This document shows, in pieces, positions 10,106 through 21,438 of a stretch of DNA of 64,000 nucleotides. The translations under genes were made by a program, and so were the position numbers. Positions within the stretch are counted from its first letter, which is position 1, and every line of letters starts with the position of its first letter. Under the pieces are notes generated by a model. That model saw only the letters and a program-made list of their open reading frames with translations. It made no database searches and was not told the origin of the DNA. Location: assembly GCA_021234155.1 (NCBI GenBank), contig JAJEKV010000054.1:928001-992000 (forward strand). Direction: 5' to 3'. The stretch is from Isoetes taiwanensis. Its lineage: Eukaryota > Streptophyta > Lycopodiopsida > Isoetales > Isoetaceae.

Positions 10106-10600
10106 CTATGATCGCTGGGCAAGCTCTTCCTGGAGGTCACTGATAATTTTTTCTGCTCCTCCAACATGATTGCCTGCGCCAAACCATGTTCTCATACTCT
10201 GCAACCTTATCTTCCCGCTCATCTAGTTGAGCTCGGGCAACCTCGCCCGCTTCGATTACGGCCCTAAGCCTCTCTTGGAGGTTAGATCTCGTAGCGCGCA
10301 ATTCACGGTCTATGGCAGCCCACTGATTGTCGCGCACTAAAATCACCTCCCTATAGAAGGCGGCCTTGTCCTCTGCCGCAACCAGCTTGGTGACGTCTTC
10401 ATCATTCTTTTCTTTCAGAAGGCGGATCTGTTCCTCAGCTTCATCACGAATGTTCTTAATTTCCTTCACCAACTTGAGACAAGATCTCGGCAGGGATGGA
10501 ACTGGAGCTGGAGGCCGTTGAAAGAGATGAGAACGAAGGGGAGATGGCTGAGGGCGGATGTGGTAGAACAGGAGATGGCGGATAGGAGAAAACAATGGCG
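10106..10600 (-). pseudogene. coiled-coil paralogue B
   Basis: A minus-strand frame of about 150 codons with strongly helical, heptad-like sequence (KNIRDEAEEQIRLLKEKNDE, then AAEDKAAFYREVILVRDNQW and LQERLRAVIEAGEVARAQLD). It is preceded by a proline-rich PPAPVPSLP segment placed where genes A and C have their ELP motif. The main frame ends at 10137. A one-base shift would continue it as SDLQEELAQRS to a stop at 10106, which suggests a late frameshift. A TATA-like tatataaaa lies upstream at about 10602-10612 (minus strand). No clear ATG remains. Function unknown. Confidence 0.5.
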
Positions 10601-10674
10601 TCCGACGTTTTATATAGAAACTACAGATACGTTGGAATCTACGGTTGCGAGTACCGATAAAGTCTGTGTAATAA

Positions 10675-10736
10675 TCCTACGAGGCGAAATTATAGCATGC
10701 AATTAAGCAACGGTAGCCTATGTTCGCATCATGGGA
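10675..10736. repeat. punctuation hairpin unit 4 (degenerate)
   Basis: Arms tcctacgaggcgaa (10675-10688) and ttcgcatcatggga (10723-10736). They match the consensus imperfectly but keep the exact 62-bp span. It lies upstream of coiled-coil gene B. Confidence 0.55.
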
Positions 10737-10830
10737 TCTGTCAGATCCTAGCCGTACAGTATGCAGGCCCATCTAATCAATCCTTTGGTCGTACAAAAGA
10801 CGGTGTTGTGGCAGCGCATGCCACGTCCTT

Positions 10831-11207
10831 TGTTGGAAAAGTGTATCAGCTATGAACTGGTGCAAACCTGCAACATCAAGTGAACCAAACCAAAAACCAT
10901 AATAGAATGGGAGCAATCTACCCCTCCTGTGTATTCCGTGTAATCTGTAAATACATGGAGTAAATGGCACTGAAAGGCCAACAGCTGGAAACAGAAGGCC
11001 AAAGGCCAGTGATGTACATGATGTACTTCAATGTGTCTAATGTACTCTAATGTACATCAATGTATCTAAAATGTACTCTAATGTACATCAATGTATATAA
11101 TGTACATCTATGTACTCTAATGTACAGCTTGAATTCTAACAATCTCTGCATTGCAGAATCAAGCTTTCATGCCCTATTATTATGTGCTGAACCTTCAAAT
11201 TCTAACA
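10831..11207 (-). repeat. copia-2 3' LTR
   Basis: Partner of 20859-21236. It carries a short array of TGTAC-containing units (about 11015-11130: atgtacatcaatgta-type steps), which is present in both LTRs. Confidence 0.95.
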
Positions 11208-11394
11208 CTCCTCCTTCAGCATATAATTCTGCTACTTTCAAGCCAGCCTTGAATTGCTGAAATTTGCTTTCTGGTAAGGCTTTTGTGAATAAGTCTGCAA
11301 TCTGCTGGGCTGTATTGACATACTGCATCTGCACATACTTCTTAGCTGCCAGATCCGTAATGAAATGAATATTTAATGAATGTGTTTGGTGCAT
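11167..11394 (-). pseudogene. copia-2 RNase H C-terminus
   Basis: HSLNIHFITDLAAKKYVQMQ and QIADLFTKALPESKF match the C-terminal end of copia pol (the VADVFTKAL motif). It is separated from the upstream RNase H by a frame break near 11400-11465. The frame runs a short way into the LTR. Confidence 0.85.
11208..11219 (-). other. copia-2 polypurine tract
   Basis: Minus strand ctgaaggaggag adjoins the 3' LTR. It is identical to the copia-1 tract. Confidence 0.85.
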
Positions 11395-11465
11395 TCATGA
11401 TCTACAGGATTTTTTACAATGGCAATGCAGCTCTGACTGTCTGTTAATATTTGAGTTGGCCCTGT

Positions 11466-12177
11466 TTACTGGCAGTTTAGTTCATCAAGTAGTCTTCTCA
11501 ACCATGATATTTCTTTTGCCACCAAGGATGAAGCTGCATATTCAGGTTCTGCTGAGCTCATAGCTATTGCACTTTGTTTCTTGCTTCTCCAAGCAATTAC
11601 ACCACCACCTAGGAATATTGCATAACCTGATGTGGATTTTCTACAAGACAAGTCTCCTCCCCAATCAGCATCACTGTAAGCATATAATATCAGATCTTTT
11701 GAGTCATAAGTAATTCCATGATGTTTAGTGCCTTTTAAATATTTTAAAACACGCTTCCCTGCCATCCAATGCTCTTTTGTTGGATTGTGACATCTTCTGC
11801 TCAACACATTAACCACATATGAGATGTCTGGCCTTGTATTATTAGCTAAAAATAGTAGACACCCAATTAGGGCTCGATAAGGGATATTCTCCATCTCTCT
11901 AATATCCTTTTCTGAAATAGGTGTTTCTGTTGTTAATCTGTGCCCTGGTACTATTGGAGTTTTAGCAGGATATGCCTCAGTCAAATTAAACCTTTTGAGC
12001 ATGTTGTCAATGTGTATACTCGGTTTCAATTGCAGGATTCTTCTTTCCCTGTTTCTGATCACTTCTATTCCTAAAAACTGTCTTAGCTCTCCGAGATCCG
12101 ACATTTGAAATCTAGATTTCAGAAGTTCTTTGCATTTATTCAACACATGAAGAGTGTTTGCTGCCATAATACAATCA
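11466..12177 (-). pseudogene. copia-2 RT C-terminus and RNase H
   Basis: From the second half of the YxDD motif (DDCIMAAN) through FQMSDLGELRQFLGIEV to RNase H (YSDADWGGD, SSAEPEYAA). The upstream RT half lies at 17687-18452, on the other side of the Helitron. The open frame runs 77 bp into the Helitron by chance and supplies a spurious replacement for the first half of the motif. Confidence 0.9.
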
Positions 12178-12461
12178 TCTATATATAGTAATAAAAGCAA
12201 AATGTAGTTTGTGCAGAGCATCTCGGCCGTCAATTTTTTTCCCAGAAGTTTCATTTTGAGCCGTTGAGTTGTTAGTTATTATTTTGACTTTTCGGAAACC
12301 TATTCTCTTCCGGCAGATACACTGTGTATCTCCACGGTTTTCTGAGAATGGGAAGAGCTAGCGTGGAGGTTCGAACTCGAATGGAAGAGCTAGCGTGGAG
12401 GTTCGAACTCGATGCAAGTCTTTTTTTTAAGGATTTCTCCTGTTCCGTTTGATTCCTGTTG

Positions 12462-12839
12462 CCTTTGATGCCCTCTCACATGATTGAAGATTCGTCGCCT
12501 GATGGTCTTCGTCTCACAGGTTTGCTCGCCTCCAATAATTCATCAAAATTTCATCAGTCTTATGGCCTTAATTCCTTGTTTCCTTCAGACATGAAGCAGC
12601 GCCTCACTGCTCTTCGGGGAAATGCTATGCCAAATATGTTTTCTTGGTCCTATAAGAGGTAAATTTACATTTCATACTGTAATCTGGTTCGAAATTCAAA
12701 CTTTGCTCGTGCTCGTGGTTTCAAGCTTTACAAAAGCACGCAGATTTGGCAAGATGTTTCTGACGAGGATTCGCTTACCCCAGTTCAAAGCGGAGAATAT
12801 GTTCTTAAAGGCTCCGAGTATTTGGAGAAAAGTCAAGGT
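12462..12839 (+). pseudogene. captured SOSEKI (DUF966) gene fragment
   Basis: DMKQRLTALRGNAMPNMFSW followed by SYKR corresponds to the conserved SOSEKI block RLxxLRGxxMxxMYSWSxKR. After a short non-coding stretch (possible donor at 12659), the continuation YKSTQIWQDVSDEDSLTPVQ and GEYVLKGSEYLEK matches the second half (W-x-DLSEDD...EYVLKGSEL), ending at a GTATAAC donor. SOSEKI proteins are polarity regulators with an N-terminal DIX-like domain. Only part of one domain is present, inside a Helitron, so it is a captured fragment. The parent gene should exist elsewhere in this genome. Confidence 0.7.
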
Positions 12840-13754
12840 ATAACATTCGATGTTCCTGTTAACTAAAACAGTAGAATGAGTGAGAATCCTAGGCAGGACA
12901 GACAGGGGAACTATAGGATCTGTTTCTGTTCATATATGAGAAAGCATACTTACTTAGAAAAGTTGTAAATGAACACAGATATCAAAGTGATGACTTGCAA
13001 TTTCGTCTGGCATTGTTAGAAGTTAGCATATTGTCAAAGCATGAACACTTGCTGGCATTGAATACTGGTAAACTGTATGATGAACACTCGCAGCATGCTT
13101 ATTTTTGTCTTTCTAAGTGGTCTGGCGAGATACAGATACTGTGACAATGAATTAGCATACGTAATCTTTTAGAGAGGTTTCAGCGAGATAAGTCTTGAAG
13201 CAAAAAACAGCCGAAACAAGCAAGATTTTGGAGCATTTTATAGCTGGACGAAATTCCAAAGCCAGAGCATCATAGACGGAACTAATAATAGGATCTTTTC
13301 AATTCCTTTTGCCCAGTTCTCTTCCTTTTTCCTTTCTATTTTATTGTGTAGCAAGATCATTGGATTTCTTTATGTAGCCAGATACAAATCTGCAGCTTGA
13401 AATGACTCAAAGCAGGAGCAACAGAAATGATAAGAAAAGACAGGGTTGATTGTTTCTTCATTAAGAAGAGGCAAAATGGCAAGGTCTTGATTAGGGCTAT
13501 TCCATGCCATTTGAAAAATTCTTTAGGAGGTTTACGATACGGCAAGCTTGTGTTTGCAGAAGAACCATTTTATTGCAAGCTTTTGGTTGAATCGGTCTTA
13601 TGCCTTCCTTTAATTGGCATAATGAGTGCCCTAGATGGTTTTTGAAGAGGCATATGCGGATTTTGAAGAGGCATTTTTTCTGCCAGGATGCTGTCGGAAA
13701 TTTCAAAGCGATGAGCTTTACTTCGCCATAGCTTGATCCCACCTGTGTTTTTTT
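12840..13754. other. Helitron interior without a recognisable gene
   Basis: No coding unit supported. Short open frames near 13357-13781 on both strands show no motif. Confidence 0.5.
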
Positions 13755-14530
13755 ATGGTATTTACTCCGCAAAAGAGACATATGCCAAAAATCCGATCCA
13801 ATGTGTTGAACATCCTAGGTCATATAACCGCTTGTTTCACTATGGCGGAGGCCGCAGAAACATTGTTTCTCCTCACAGCTGAGCAGACAGTTTTCTACAC
13901 CATTCTTCTCATATGTTTTGCTCTGGTAAGGTTTGCTGGACTTATTTACATTTGTGTTTTAAAACGACATTCTTAGATTAGATTGCAGTAATCATGACTT
14001 CAAGTCTCACTCATTAGGTTATCCTACACCGTCTCTCCTTTTATCTCCAGAGTTTTGAATGCGTGTTTCTCATCTTCTACCATTTGATTTTGTGGAATGA
14101 ATTCCTTACAGTCTATATGCATGTCTGTGACTTTAGGCAACATAGAAAGAAGCTCAAGTGCATCAGGCATATATGATCAAATGAATGTCAAGGCTCACGA
14201 TGGGTATTTTAGTCACATCTACATGCTATGGTTTGCCTTCTCGAAAGCTCCTTCCAGAAGCTCCCTCCAGGTTGTGTGTTTGATTCACCTTTTGAAATAA
14301 ATCTGAAGCATTATCAGTTTGATGGCTAAAAAAGTTCTTATATGTTATTACTGTTGACAAATGGAGAGCAAGCTGAGTTTAATGTCAATATACTCTCATT
14401 TCTTTATTAATCCATCTTAGCATGTCATTCTCTGTGGGATCTGCAGTGAAGAAATTGAATGATGATATATATTCTAGCTACATTGCCATCTTTGTGCAAA
14501 CAACGCCATCAGATTTCAAGGTAAGAAAAT
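13755..14530 (+). pseudogene. captured exon fragments of unidentified gene(s)
   Basis: Several short exon-like stretches are bounded by splice-like sites: 13755-13926 (ending GTAAGG, with hydrophobic FYTILLICFALVRFAGLIYI if read through), about 14190-14270 (AHDGYFSHIYMLWFAFSKAP, ending before gttgtg) and 14422-14520 (SAVKKLNDDIYSSYIAIFVQ, ending before gtaaga). The alternating exon/intron look is typical of host gene pieces carried by Helitrons. I could not identify the parent gene. Confidence 0.4.
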
Positions 14531-14689
14531 ATTTGATCCGTTACCTTTCTTTAGAGTTTTATCTTTCTTTAGGGTTTTTCGGCTGGTGCACTGGGCCAGG
14601 AGTTTTTCTGACGCCATAGCCATCCTCTGCCCTGCCTTGCCTTTTCTTCACATTTGACTTTTGCCTTTTTCCTCCGGCAAGGAATTTCT

Positions 14690-15153
14690 GTTATGGACCA
14701 GAACAGGGATCTTCTTATAGGCCGGATTGGTTTGAAGAAAAAGGGAACAACAGATTGTGCTACTTATGCTGTTTGTTTGAGGACCTGTGGCAATCTAAAA
14801 GCATTATCTGAGGTAGGTTTAGGAGGAATACTTTGCTGGGGAATTTGTTGGTTGATATTTATGGCAAATGTGGTAGCTTAGATGAAGTCGTTGCAGTGTT
14901 TGAGAAAATACCCAAGCCCAATGTATATTCCTGGAATGCAGTTATGGCAGATTATATCCAGCATGGGCAGGCCAAACGAGCTCGTAACTTTCGTAAAATG
15001 CAGCGCGAAGGATCAAAACCAGATAACTGCACATTTTCTATAATTTTATCTACCTGTATTGGTCCTCAAGCAGTGGAAACATGTAAAATGATCCATCAAT
15101 GTCTCATTGATACTGGGATCCAGACCGATGTGTTTGTAGGTGCCTTTCTATAA
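14690..15153 (+). pseudogene. captured PPR fragment (plus strand)
   Basis: PPR repeats read YGKCGSLDEVVAVFEKIPKP, NVYSWNAVMADYIQHGQAKR, then KPDNCTFSIILSTC. A preceding stretch (DCATYAVCLRTCGNLKALSE) ends at a possible donor GTAGGT, and the frame changes there. PPR proteins bind organellar RNA. Here only about three repeats remain, with no start and no C-terminal domain. It abuts an inverted PPR piece. Confidence 0.75.
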
Positions 15154-15720
15154 TCACCATGCAGAGAAACAAAATAGTGACGACCCTCAAATTGCAGGCC
15201 TGAATGGCTGCACACAGAAAGGACATGGACAAATGTAACCCTATCTGGCTTTACTTCTATACACATTTGTTCATACAGATTCAGAACCTCTTCAGCATGA
15301 CCATTATGTGAATAGGATGCTATCATTGCAGTCCAGGAAACAGCATCCCTATTGCAAATTTTGTTAAAAGCTTTATGAGCATAAATTACCAGATTTTCCA
15401 CATATATTGATAAGAGCAGTACCCACAACAACATCTGATTCAAATTCCCTCTGAATTATGGAATGATGCACTGCTCTGCCAATCCCAAGTGCTGAAAGAC
15501 CTGCACATGCATCAAGCACACTGACAAAGGTAATTTTGTTTGCCCTTATGCCTGCATTATTCATTTGTTGAAAGAGTTAAAGAGCTTGTTTAGCTTGGCC
15601 ATTCTGTGCAAAGGCAGTGATCATGGTGTTCCATGTCACATCATCTTTTGAGAGCTTAGGCTTCTGCAATGCTGATAGTTTGGAGTCCAGATGAGAATAT
15701 ACTGGCACATGTTTTCTATT
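15154..15720 (-). pseudogene. captured PPR fragment (minus strand)
   Basis: The minus strand reads NTMITAFAQNGQAKQAL, then NNAGIRANKITFVSVLDACA, then KICNRDAVSWTAMIASYSHN and KPDRVTFVHVLSVCSHSGL. These are PLS-type PPR repeats with a frame change near 15375 and a stop at about 15580. It converges tail-to-tail with the plus-strand fragment at 15153, so the Helitron cargo was rearranged or came from two captures. Confidence 0.75.
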
Positions 15721-15853
15721 AGATGTATTTACGTTATCTTTTTAGCATTTTAGGTTGTTCTGATTAATGCTTACCTCAATTCAACTGGCTTGCAGGAAAT
15801 TGTGAACTTGCTTCTTTGTGGCAATGTCTTTAATGGGAACTATAAGTTTGGTC
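15653..15853 (+). repeat. Helitron internal direct repeat, copy 1
   Basis: About 200 bp repeated at 16075-16286 with roughly 85-90% identity by eye. It includes gatagtttggagtccagat and ttgtggcaatgtctttaatg-like steps. Confidence 0.8.
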
Positions 15854-16074
15854 GTGAAATTGTGGTTAACTTGATCATACCAAATATTAATTATCGCAAT
15901 GTGATGGAATCGTACCTGAACCATTGGATTTTCTTTTCCTTTTGAGTAAGCTCGTGGTTCATTGTAGGCTTAAGAAGGAGATGGAAATACTTAGAAAATA
16001 GGAGATTGACCTAGCGGATGGCCAAGTCTTAATGACATTGATGATGTGTCCTTTCTACCTTGAAGAAAAATCAT

Positions 16075-16286
16075 AGCTTAAGCTTTTGCAACGATGATAG
16101 TTTGGAGTCCAGATGAGAATATGCTGAGAATATGCTGGCACATATTTCCATTAGATGTATTTATGTTATCCTTTTAGCATTTTAGGTTGTTTTGGTTAAT
16201 GCTTATCTCAATTCAAATGGCTTGCAGGAAATTGAGAACTTGCTTCGTTGTGGCAATGTCTTTAATGTGAACTATGAGTGTGGCCT
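16075..16286 (+). repeat. Helitron internal direct repeat, copy 2
   Basis: Diverged second copy of 15653-15853. The two are 422 bp apart start to start. Confidence 0.8.
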
Positions 16287-17640
16287 TTAATTATAATCAC
16301 TGGTTCTGGCAGTTATTGATATTTCTCCCCTTTGAGTATTCTGGTATGCAGCATCAGACTATATGCATTTTTGTCATCAAGTTTATACATGATGGAGATT
16401 ACGACTGTACCTGGCATCCACTGCGTCAGAGAAATAGTCGTGTGTGTTGGAGCACATATATCACCATTTAAAAGAACGATCTCTCCCTTCTATTCCTGCT
16501 ATGTTTATTGTGAGAGTTCAGGCGTGACTGATGACATTTGCTCTGTGTCAGAAAGCACTCTTCTACCAATTGAGTGAATATAGATGACAATACTATGGTT
16601 CTTGTTGGATGCTGCAATTGCCTCAGGTACTTCATGCTTCCTAGGCTTGATTCTAAATGTCCTAATTGTGGAGCTGCCTTACGAATCAGTAACATCTATG
16701 GAGTGGTCGTCTGAAAAACACTTAGACCATCTTACTCTCATTTACGATAAAATAGAAGGACGTGAAGTGAAAGACATAATTTTTCAGTAAACGTGATAAA
16801 AAACAACCAAAGTGCATCCCAAAAATATTTGACTCCATTTAACTTGAAGTCACACGCAACACCTACATCTATCCAGAATGCGTTCAAGGGAAAGCACTTT
16901 AGTCTATTTCTCTCTAGCCTACCATTTTTTAGTGGAAATTTTGAAATATTTTTGTAATTGAAGTTATTTCAAGTAAAAAACTTGTCCATAGCGTGGCATT
17001 GGATTAATCATTATCCATTGTTTTTTGACAAATTGTCTTTTCTAATAATGTCTAAAAGCTTCTATAGGCATGCACACTCTTGGTCGGTAACTGAAAGCAA
17101 GCAGCATGTATCTTTAGTAGCTAGAACTAGCAGGTATTTTCTATTCAAGAGCCCAAAACAACAGGCACACTTCATGGCATGTGGATTCACCATTTTTGGA
17201 TTTGAGCCAATGATGAATTAAAGGATGATAATCTCCATTTCACGATTGCCCATTTCTGAGAGTACAAGAGGGTTCACCATTCTTGGATTCGAAGAAAGAA
17301 TGATAATCCTCATTTCTATGAGTTTTCTACTGCTTGGTATTGCAATCCCAGCTACTTTCCTTGAAAAGTGGAAGGAAAGGTGGTCTACCATTCTTGCATA
17401 AAATGGGTGACCTCAAATGTGGTCATGCCTATTATGCGATCACACATTTTAGGTTACCTGCTTTGCGGTTATATATTTTGTGCAAGAATGGCATCCCATT
17501 TATCCCAAAGGCTATAGAGCAAATACTTGCACTTCAAATTCTAAAACTTGTAACGTTTGTTTGTATTGCTTAATATTTAATATTGTGCACTATACCCTTT
17601 GTATCATCTAGCATTCAACTATATTTTTATTAATTTTTGA
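16287..17640. other. Helitron 3' half, no recognisable gene
   Basis: AT-rich. Short open frames show no motif. A weak duplication of a ggttcaccatt..ttggatt..gatgataat-type string occurs at about 17185-17310. Confidence 0.4.
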
Positions 17641-17686
17641 ATATATCCCATCAAAAAGCCCAGCAACGCTGGGCACTTTTTCTAGT

Positions 17687-18452
17687 CAACATATAAGGCT
17701 ATGATGCATTGTACCTATAAAGATTTCCATCATTTTTTGAGCTTCTCAAGACCTTGCTCTTTGAGGAATTTGTCCATACAAAGATACCATTCTCGAGGAG
17801 ATTGTTTCAACCCATATACTGCCATATTAAGTTTCCATACCATGTCTTTTCCTTGTTCAAAGCCTGGGGCCTGATTCATGAAAAGCTTCTCTTCTAGTTT
17901 TGCATTGAGAAATGCTGTTTTTACATCCATATGGTGCAGTTCAAGATCTGATGCATTTGCAAGTGCCAATAAAATTCTTATGCTTGTTAGTTTAACAATT
18001 GGAGAATATGTTTCATCATAATCTCTTCCCTTTTCCTGAGTGTACCCTTGTGCTACAAGGTGTGCCTTGTATCTTCTGCTTCCATCAGAATTTACTTTTA
18101 CTTTATAAAGCCACTTACTTCCTATTACATTGTGTTTTGCTGGATATTTTGTCAGTTCATAGGTCTCAGTTTCTTTAAAGGAATCCAGTTCATCATGCAT
18201 GGCTTTCAGCCATCTTTCCTTATCATTACTTTCCATTGCTTCCTCAAAGGATTTGGGAATCATCACATCCTCTAGAATTGCCATGATTTGATCTGGCTCC
18301 ATATTTTGTTTTTCAATTCGTCTGCTTTTGCCAAATATATTTCTGCCATACATTTCAGTTTGTATTCCAGCTTCTTCCAGCAGCTTCTCTGCTTGTGTCT
18401 TTCTTTTGATAGGCACTTCCTGTATTTTGTTTTGCATACCATCACTTTCCAC
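17687..18452 (-). pseudogene. copia-2 RT N-terminal half
   Basis: From QIMAILEDVMIPKSFEEAME through SKWLYKVKVNSDGSRRYKAH, DETYSPIVKL and MDVKTAFLNAKLEEKLFM to YGLKQSPREWY. The open frame stops at 17730. The remaining bases to 17686 still align with the DGNLY...ALYVD region of copia-1, out of frame. The Helitron end follows immediately. Confidence 0.88.
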
Positions 18453-18458
18453 ATCTGA

Positions 18459-19282
18459 TTAATCATTTGCTGCCACAGTGCTATGGTTATTGCTGTTTAA
18501 TTCATCATCTGCTTCATGGTCAGAGTCAATGTCTACATTTGGCTTAACTTTGTCCACTGTACTAGCTTTTTCCTTTTTGCTTTTTCCAAATCTATCCTTG
18601 TACAGAGTGTCTTCATGAAATAAAACATCTCTACTGATAATTACTTTCTTGCTTTCTGGGATATAGATTTTATACCCCTTTGTTTCCTCATCATATCCAA
18701 CAAGAAAACCTATCTCAGCTTTATTGTCAAGTTTCTTTCTCAATTCATTTGGAATATGAGCATATACCAGACATCCATATGTCTTAAACATGTTATAATT
18801 TATCTGTTCATTTCCTTTTGACCATATCAGGTCTGGTACATTACCTTTCAAGCTTATGGAAGTCTGTTTTGTACAAGAATTGCAGTTTTCAAGGCCTCCT
18901 CCCATAAGTAGTTTGGCAGCCCACTGTGTTTGATCATTGATCTTACTGCATCCATAATGGTTCTGTTCTTTCTTTCTGCTACTCCATTTTGTTGAGGGCT
19001 GTACCTGCAAGTTAATTGCCTTTTGATGCCATTAGTAATACAAAAAAGCTTAAATTTGGCAGATAGGTACTCTCCTCCTCGATTAGATCGGATACATCTT
19101 AGCTTTTTCCCATTTTCTCTTTCCATTTCTGTAACATATTGTTTGAATGCTGCCAATGCTTGGGATTTTCTTTCCAGACAGTAACATTTGGTTTTTCTGC
19201 TATGATCATCAATCAAGGAGATAAAATACCTTTTATTTGTTCTCCCCCGTACATTCAAGGGACCACACAAATCAGTGTGCAC
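18459..19282 (-). pseudogene. copia-2 integrase
   Basis: Two overlapping minus frames (18854-19282 and 18459-19010) hold the core DLCGPLNVRGRTNKRYFISL, DDHSRK, SNRGGEYLS (the expected D is N here) and NGVAERKN, then IGFLVGYDEETKGYKIYIPE. A frameshift in the overlap and the Asp-to-Asn change at the SDRGGEY position indicate an inactive copy. Confidence 0.88.
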
Positions 19283-19344
19283 TAGTTCCAGAATTTATTT
19301 AGATCTTGTCTTTGACTGCTTGAATGGTAATCTATTTAATTTTC

Positions 19345-20379
19345 CTAGGATGCATCCTTCACACATGAATTATCAGCCTTTACATCATTGCACTTGATCC
19401 ATCCCTTCTTTGCAAGGTATTTTACATTATTACAGTGTGTATGTGCCAACCTGTTATGCCAGAGCTCAAATTCAGCTGAATTTAAAAGATTCAAGCTATT
19501 GCAAATTGAGTCATCCATTTGGAACAAATTTCCACAATGTTTTGCAAGAAACTTCAATTCATTTCCAATATAAATGCAACAATCTTTTGAGTCAAAGTTA
19601 ACTCTATAATCTAAATCTACCAACTGGCTGACTGAAATCAGATTTTTTATGATTGTAGGAACACATAGAACATTCTCAATGTCAACAATATTTCCATCAA
19701 GATCTACTAATTGCAGCAGCCCCTTCCCTTCGATTTCTTGAAGATTTCCATTTCCCACTTGAATTCTTCTAGAACTTGTGGTTGCTAAGTTCTTGAGCAG
19801 ACCAGTAGATTGGACTACTGATCTTTCAGCTCCACTATCAACTACTAGAGGATCACATTTGTTAGCATCTATGTTTTTGTCAATAACAGCAAAAGCATGC
19901 ATTACCTCATCATCATCTTCATTCCCGGATGTATCTTTCTCCTCCTTTTCCTTAGCAACATAAGCTCCAACTGGTTTTCTGCCTCGTCCCCTGCTTGAGT
20001 TTACTCTTCCCCCTCTGATTGCAGGCCCTTGATTTTTGGCACGTCCATAATCTTTTGAAGTGGGGCATTTTGCTGCCACGTGTCCTTTTCCTCCACAAGT
20101 ATAGCAGTTAAACTCCTTTTGAAGCTTTGGGCGCTCATTTTTAAAGTGTCCAATCTGATGATAGTTATAGCATGTGATTTTGTCTCTTTTTCCAGTAAAC
20201 AAAATTTCAGCGGGCTCATCTCCTTCTCTCATTATTTTCTTTTGTTCAAATTCTGTTCTAAGAATGTTTTCAGCTTCTTCCCTTGTCTTACTCATATTTC
20301 TAATAAATAGAGCAAGATTTTTGTTTTCACTAACAACCCTAGAGATCTGTAACACTTGACTTCGTTCTGACACATTCAC
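19345..20379 (-). pseudogene. copia-2 Gag C-terminus, protease and GAG-pre-integrase
   Basis: Begins MNVSERSQVLQISRVVSENK. It has knuckles CYNYHQIGHFKNER (degenerate: second and last Cys replaced) and CYTCGGKGHVAAKC, protease VVDSGAERSVV, then WHNRLAHTHCNNVKYL and CVKDAS. This frame is continuous across the segment that is deleted in copia-1, so it serves as the reference for the copia-1 breaks. Confidence 0.9.
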
Positions 20380-20609
20380 ACCAGCCCCAGATAGGTTAGC
20401 TATAATGTTATCAAATTTGTTAAAAAATTATGCTACATCTCCATCCTCTTTTAATTTTAGTCCCCTTAATTCATTTTCAAGCAAATCAATTTGTGATGAT
20501 GTCTTTTCTTCAAAATGTTTCAGCAAAAAAGACCACATCTGTCTTGGACTTAAATTTCTTAGTTTAAGCCTGATAGTGCGACTGATCTTACAAGAGATTA
20601 TCCCTGGGC

Positions 20610-20813
20610 TTATTTAACCTTTGAGTACAATGATCTTCCTCCTCCCAGATTGCTGCCTTCAGCTTTTGCCTGACCACCGTCTGGATCAACTAGATCCCAG
20701 AGGTCCTCGACTTCCAAGATGTGCTTTACAGCATCTTTCCACACTTGAAATCCTGGTCCACCATTGTAGACTTCTACAGTGCTCAATAGAGTAGCTCCAA
20801 ATATGCTAGTCAT
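20610..20813 (-). pseudogene. copia-2 Gag N-terminus (short)
   Basis: MTSIFGATLLSTVEVYNGGP then FQVWKDAVKHILEVEDLWDL. The frame stops after about 68 codons. Compared with copia-1, the Ser/Ala-rich linker is replaced by a short GGG segment. Related gag sequence resumes at 20400-20600 in another frame. Confidence 0.8.
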
Positions 20814-20846
20814 TGTACAAGACAAGAATCAAGATGATATTCCTGT

Positions 20847-20857
20847 TGTGATACCAA
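20847..20857 (-). other. copia-2 primer binding site
   Basis: Minus strand TTGGTATCACA adjoins the 5' LTR, a tRNA-Met-type PBS as in copia-1 but with a weaker match after TGGTATCA. Confidence 0.75.
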
Positions 20858-20858
20858 T

Positions 20859-21236
20859 TGTTGGAAAAGTGTATCAGCTATGAACTGGTGCAAACCTGCA
20901 ACATCAAGTGAACCAAACCAGAAACCATAATAGAATGGGAGCAATCTACCCCTCCTGTGTATTCCGTGTAATCTGTAAATACATGGAGTAAATGGCACTG
21001 AAAGGCCAACAGCTGGAAACAGAAGGCCAAAGGCCAGTGATGTACATGATGTACTTCAATGTGTCTAATGTACTCTAATGTATATCAATGTATCTAAAAT
21101 GTACTCTAATGTACATCAATGTATATAATGTACATCTATGTACTCTAATGTACAGCTTGAATTCTAACAATCTCTGCATTGCAGAATCAAGCTTTCATGC
21201 CCTATTATTATGTGCCGAACCTTCAAAATTCTAACA
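20859..21236 (-). repeat. copia-2 5' LTR
   Basis: Partner of 10831-11207. Followed by target duplication tcctt (21237-21241). Confidence 0.95.
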
Positions 21237-21438
21237 TCCTTGGCATGAGTTGTCATCTGCATGTTACGTATGCGAGTAGACGTTGTCATCCACATGCCAC
21301 GTGCTTTCACCCTAGATATGACTAATTCGCATTTTCCTACAAGATATCACATAATCTAGCTAGATGTTTGTGCTTACAGATAGTTTTCTATTAATAAATC
21401 AGGAATTTGTACATACAACGAGGTGTACATTATGGAGA

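Larger units (their letters stand above)
12178..17685 (+). mobile_element. non-autonomous Helitron carrying gene fragments
   Basis: The 5' end is TCTATATATAGTAATAAAAG after host A (12177). The 3' end is CTAG (17682-17685) before host T (17686). A GC-rich hairpin (gcccagc-aac-gctgggc) lies ten bases upstream of CTAG. These are the classic Helitron termini with A|T insertion and no target duplication. With the element left out, the two copia-2 RT halves meet in frame at the YVDD motif, which fixes both ends to the base. No Rep/helicase ORF is seen. The cargo includes a SOSEKI fragment, unidentified exons and two PPR fragments in opposite orientation. Confidence 0.93.
10831..21236 (-). mobile_element. 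Ty1/copia LTR retrotransposon (copia-2), split by a Helitron
   Basis: LTRs of 377/378 bp (10831-11207, 20859-21236) start tgttgg and end ctaaca. A target duplication tcctt flanks them (10826-10830, 21237-21241). The PPT is at 11208-11219 and the PBS at about 20847-20857. Coding is on the minus strand and related to copia-1. A 5.5-kb Helitron sits within RT, so the original element was about 4.9 kb. LTR divergence is three substitutions plus one indel, so it is recent. The Helitron is younger still. Gag is shortened and several stops are present. Confidence 0.95.

Noticed and set aside
13357-13781. Overlapping short frames on both strands inside the Helitron
   Set aside because: No motif, no consistent frame and no homology that I recognise.
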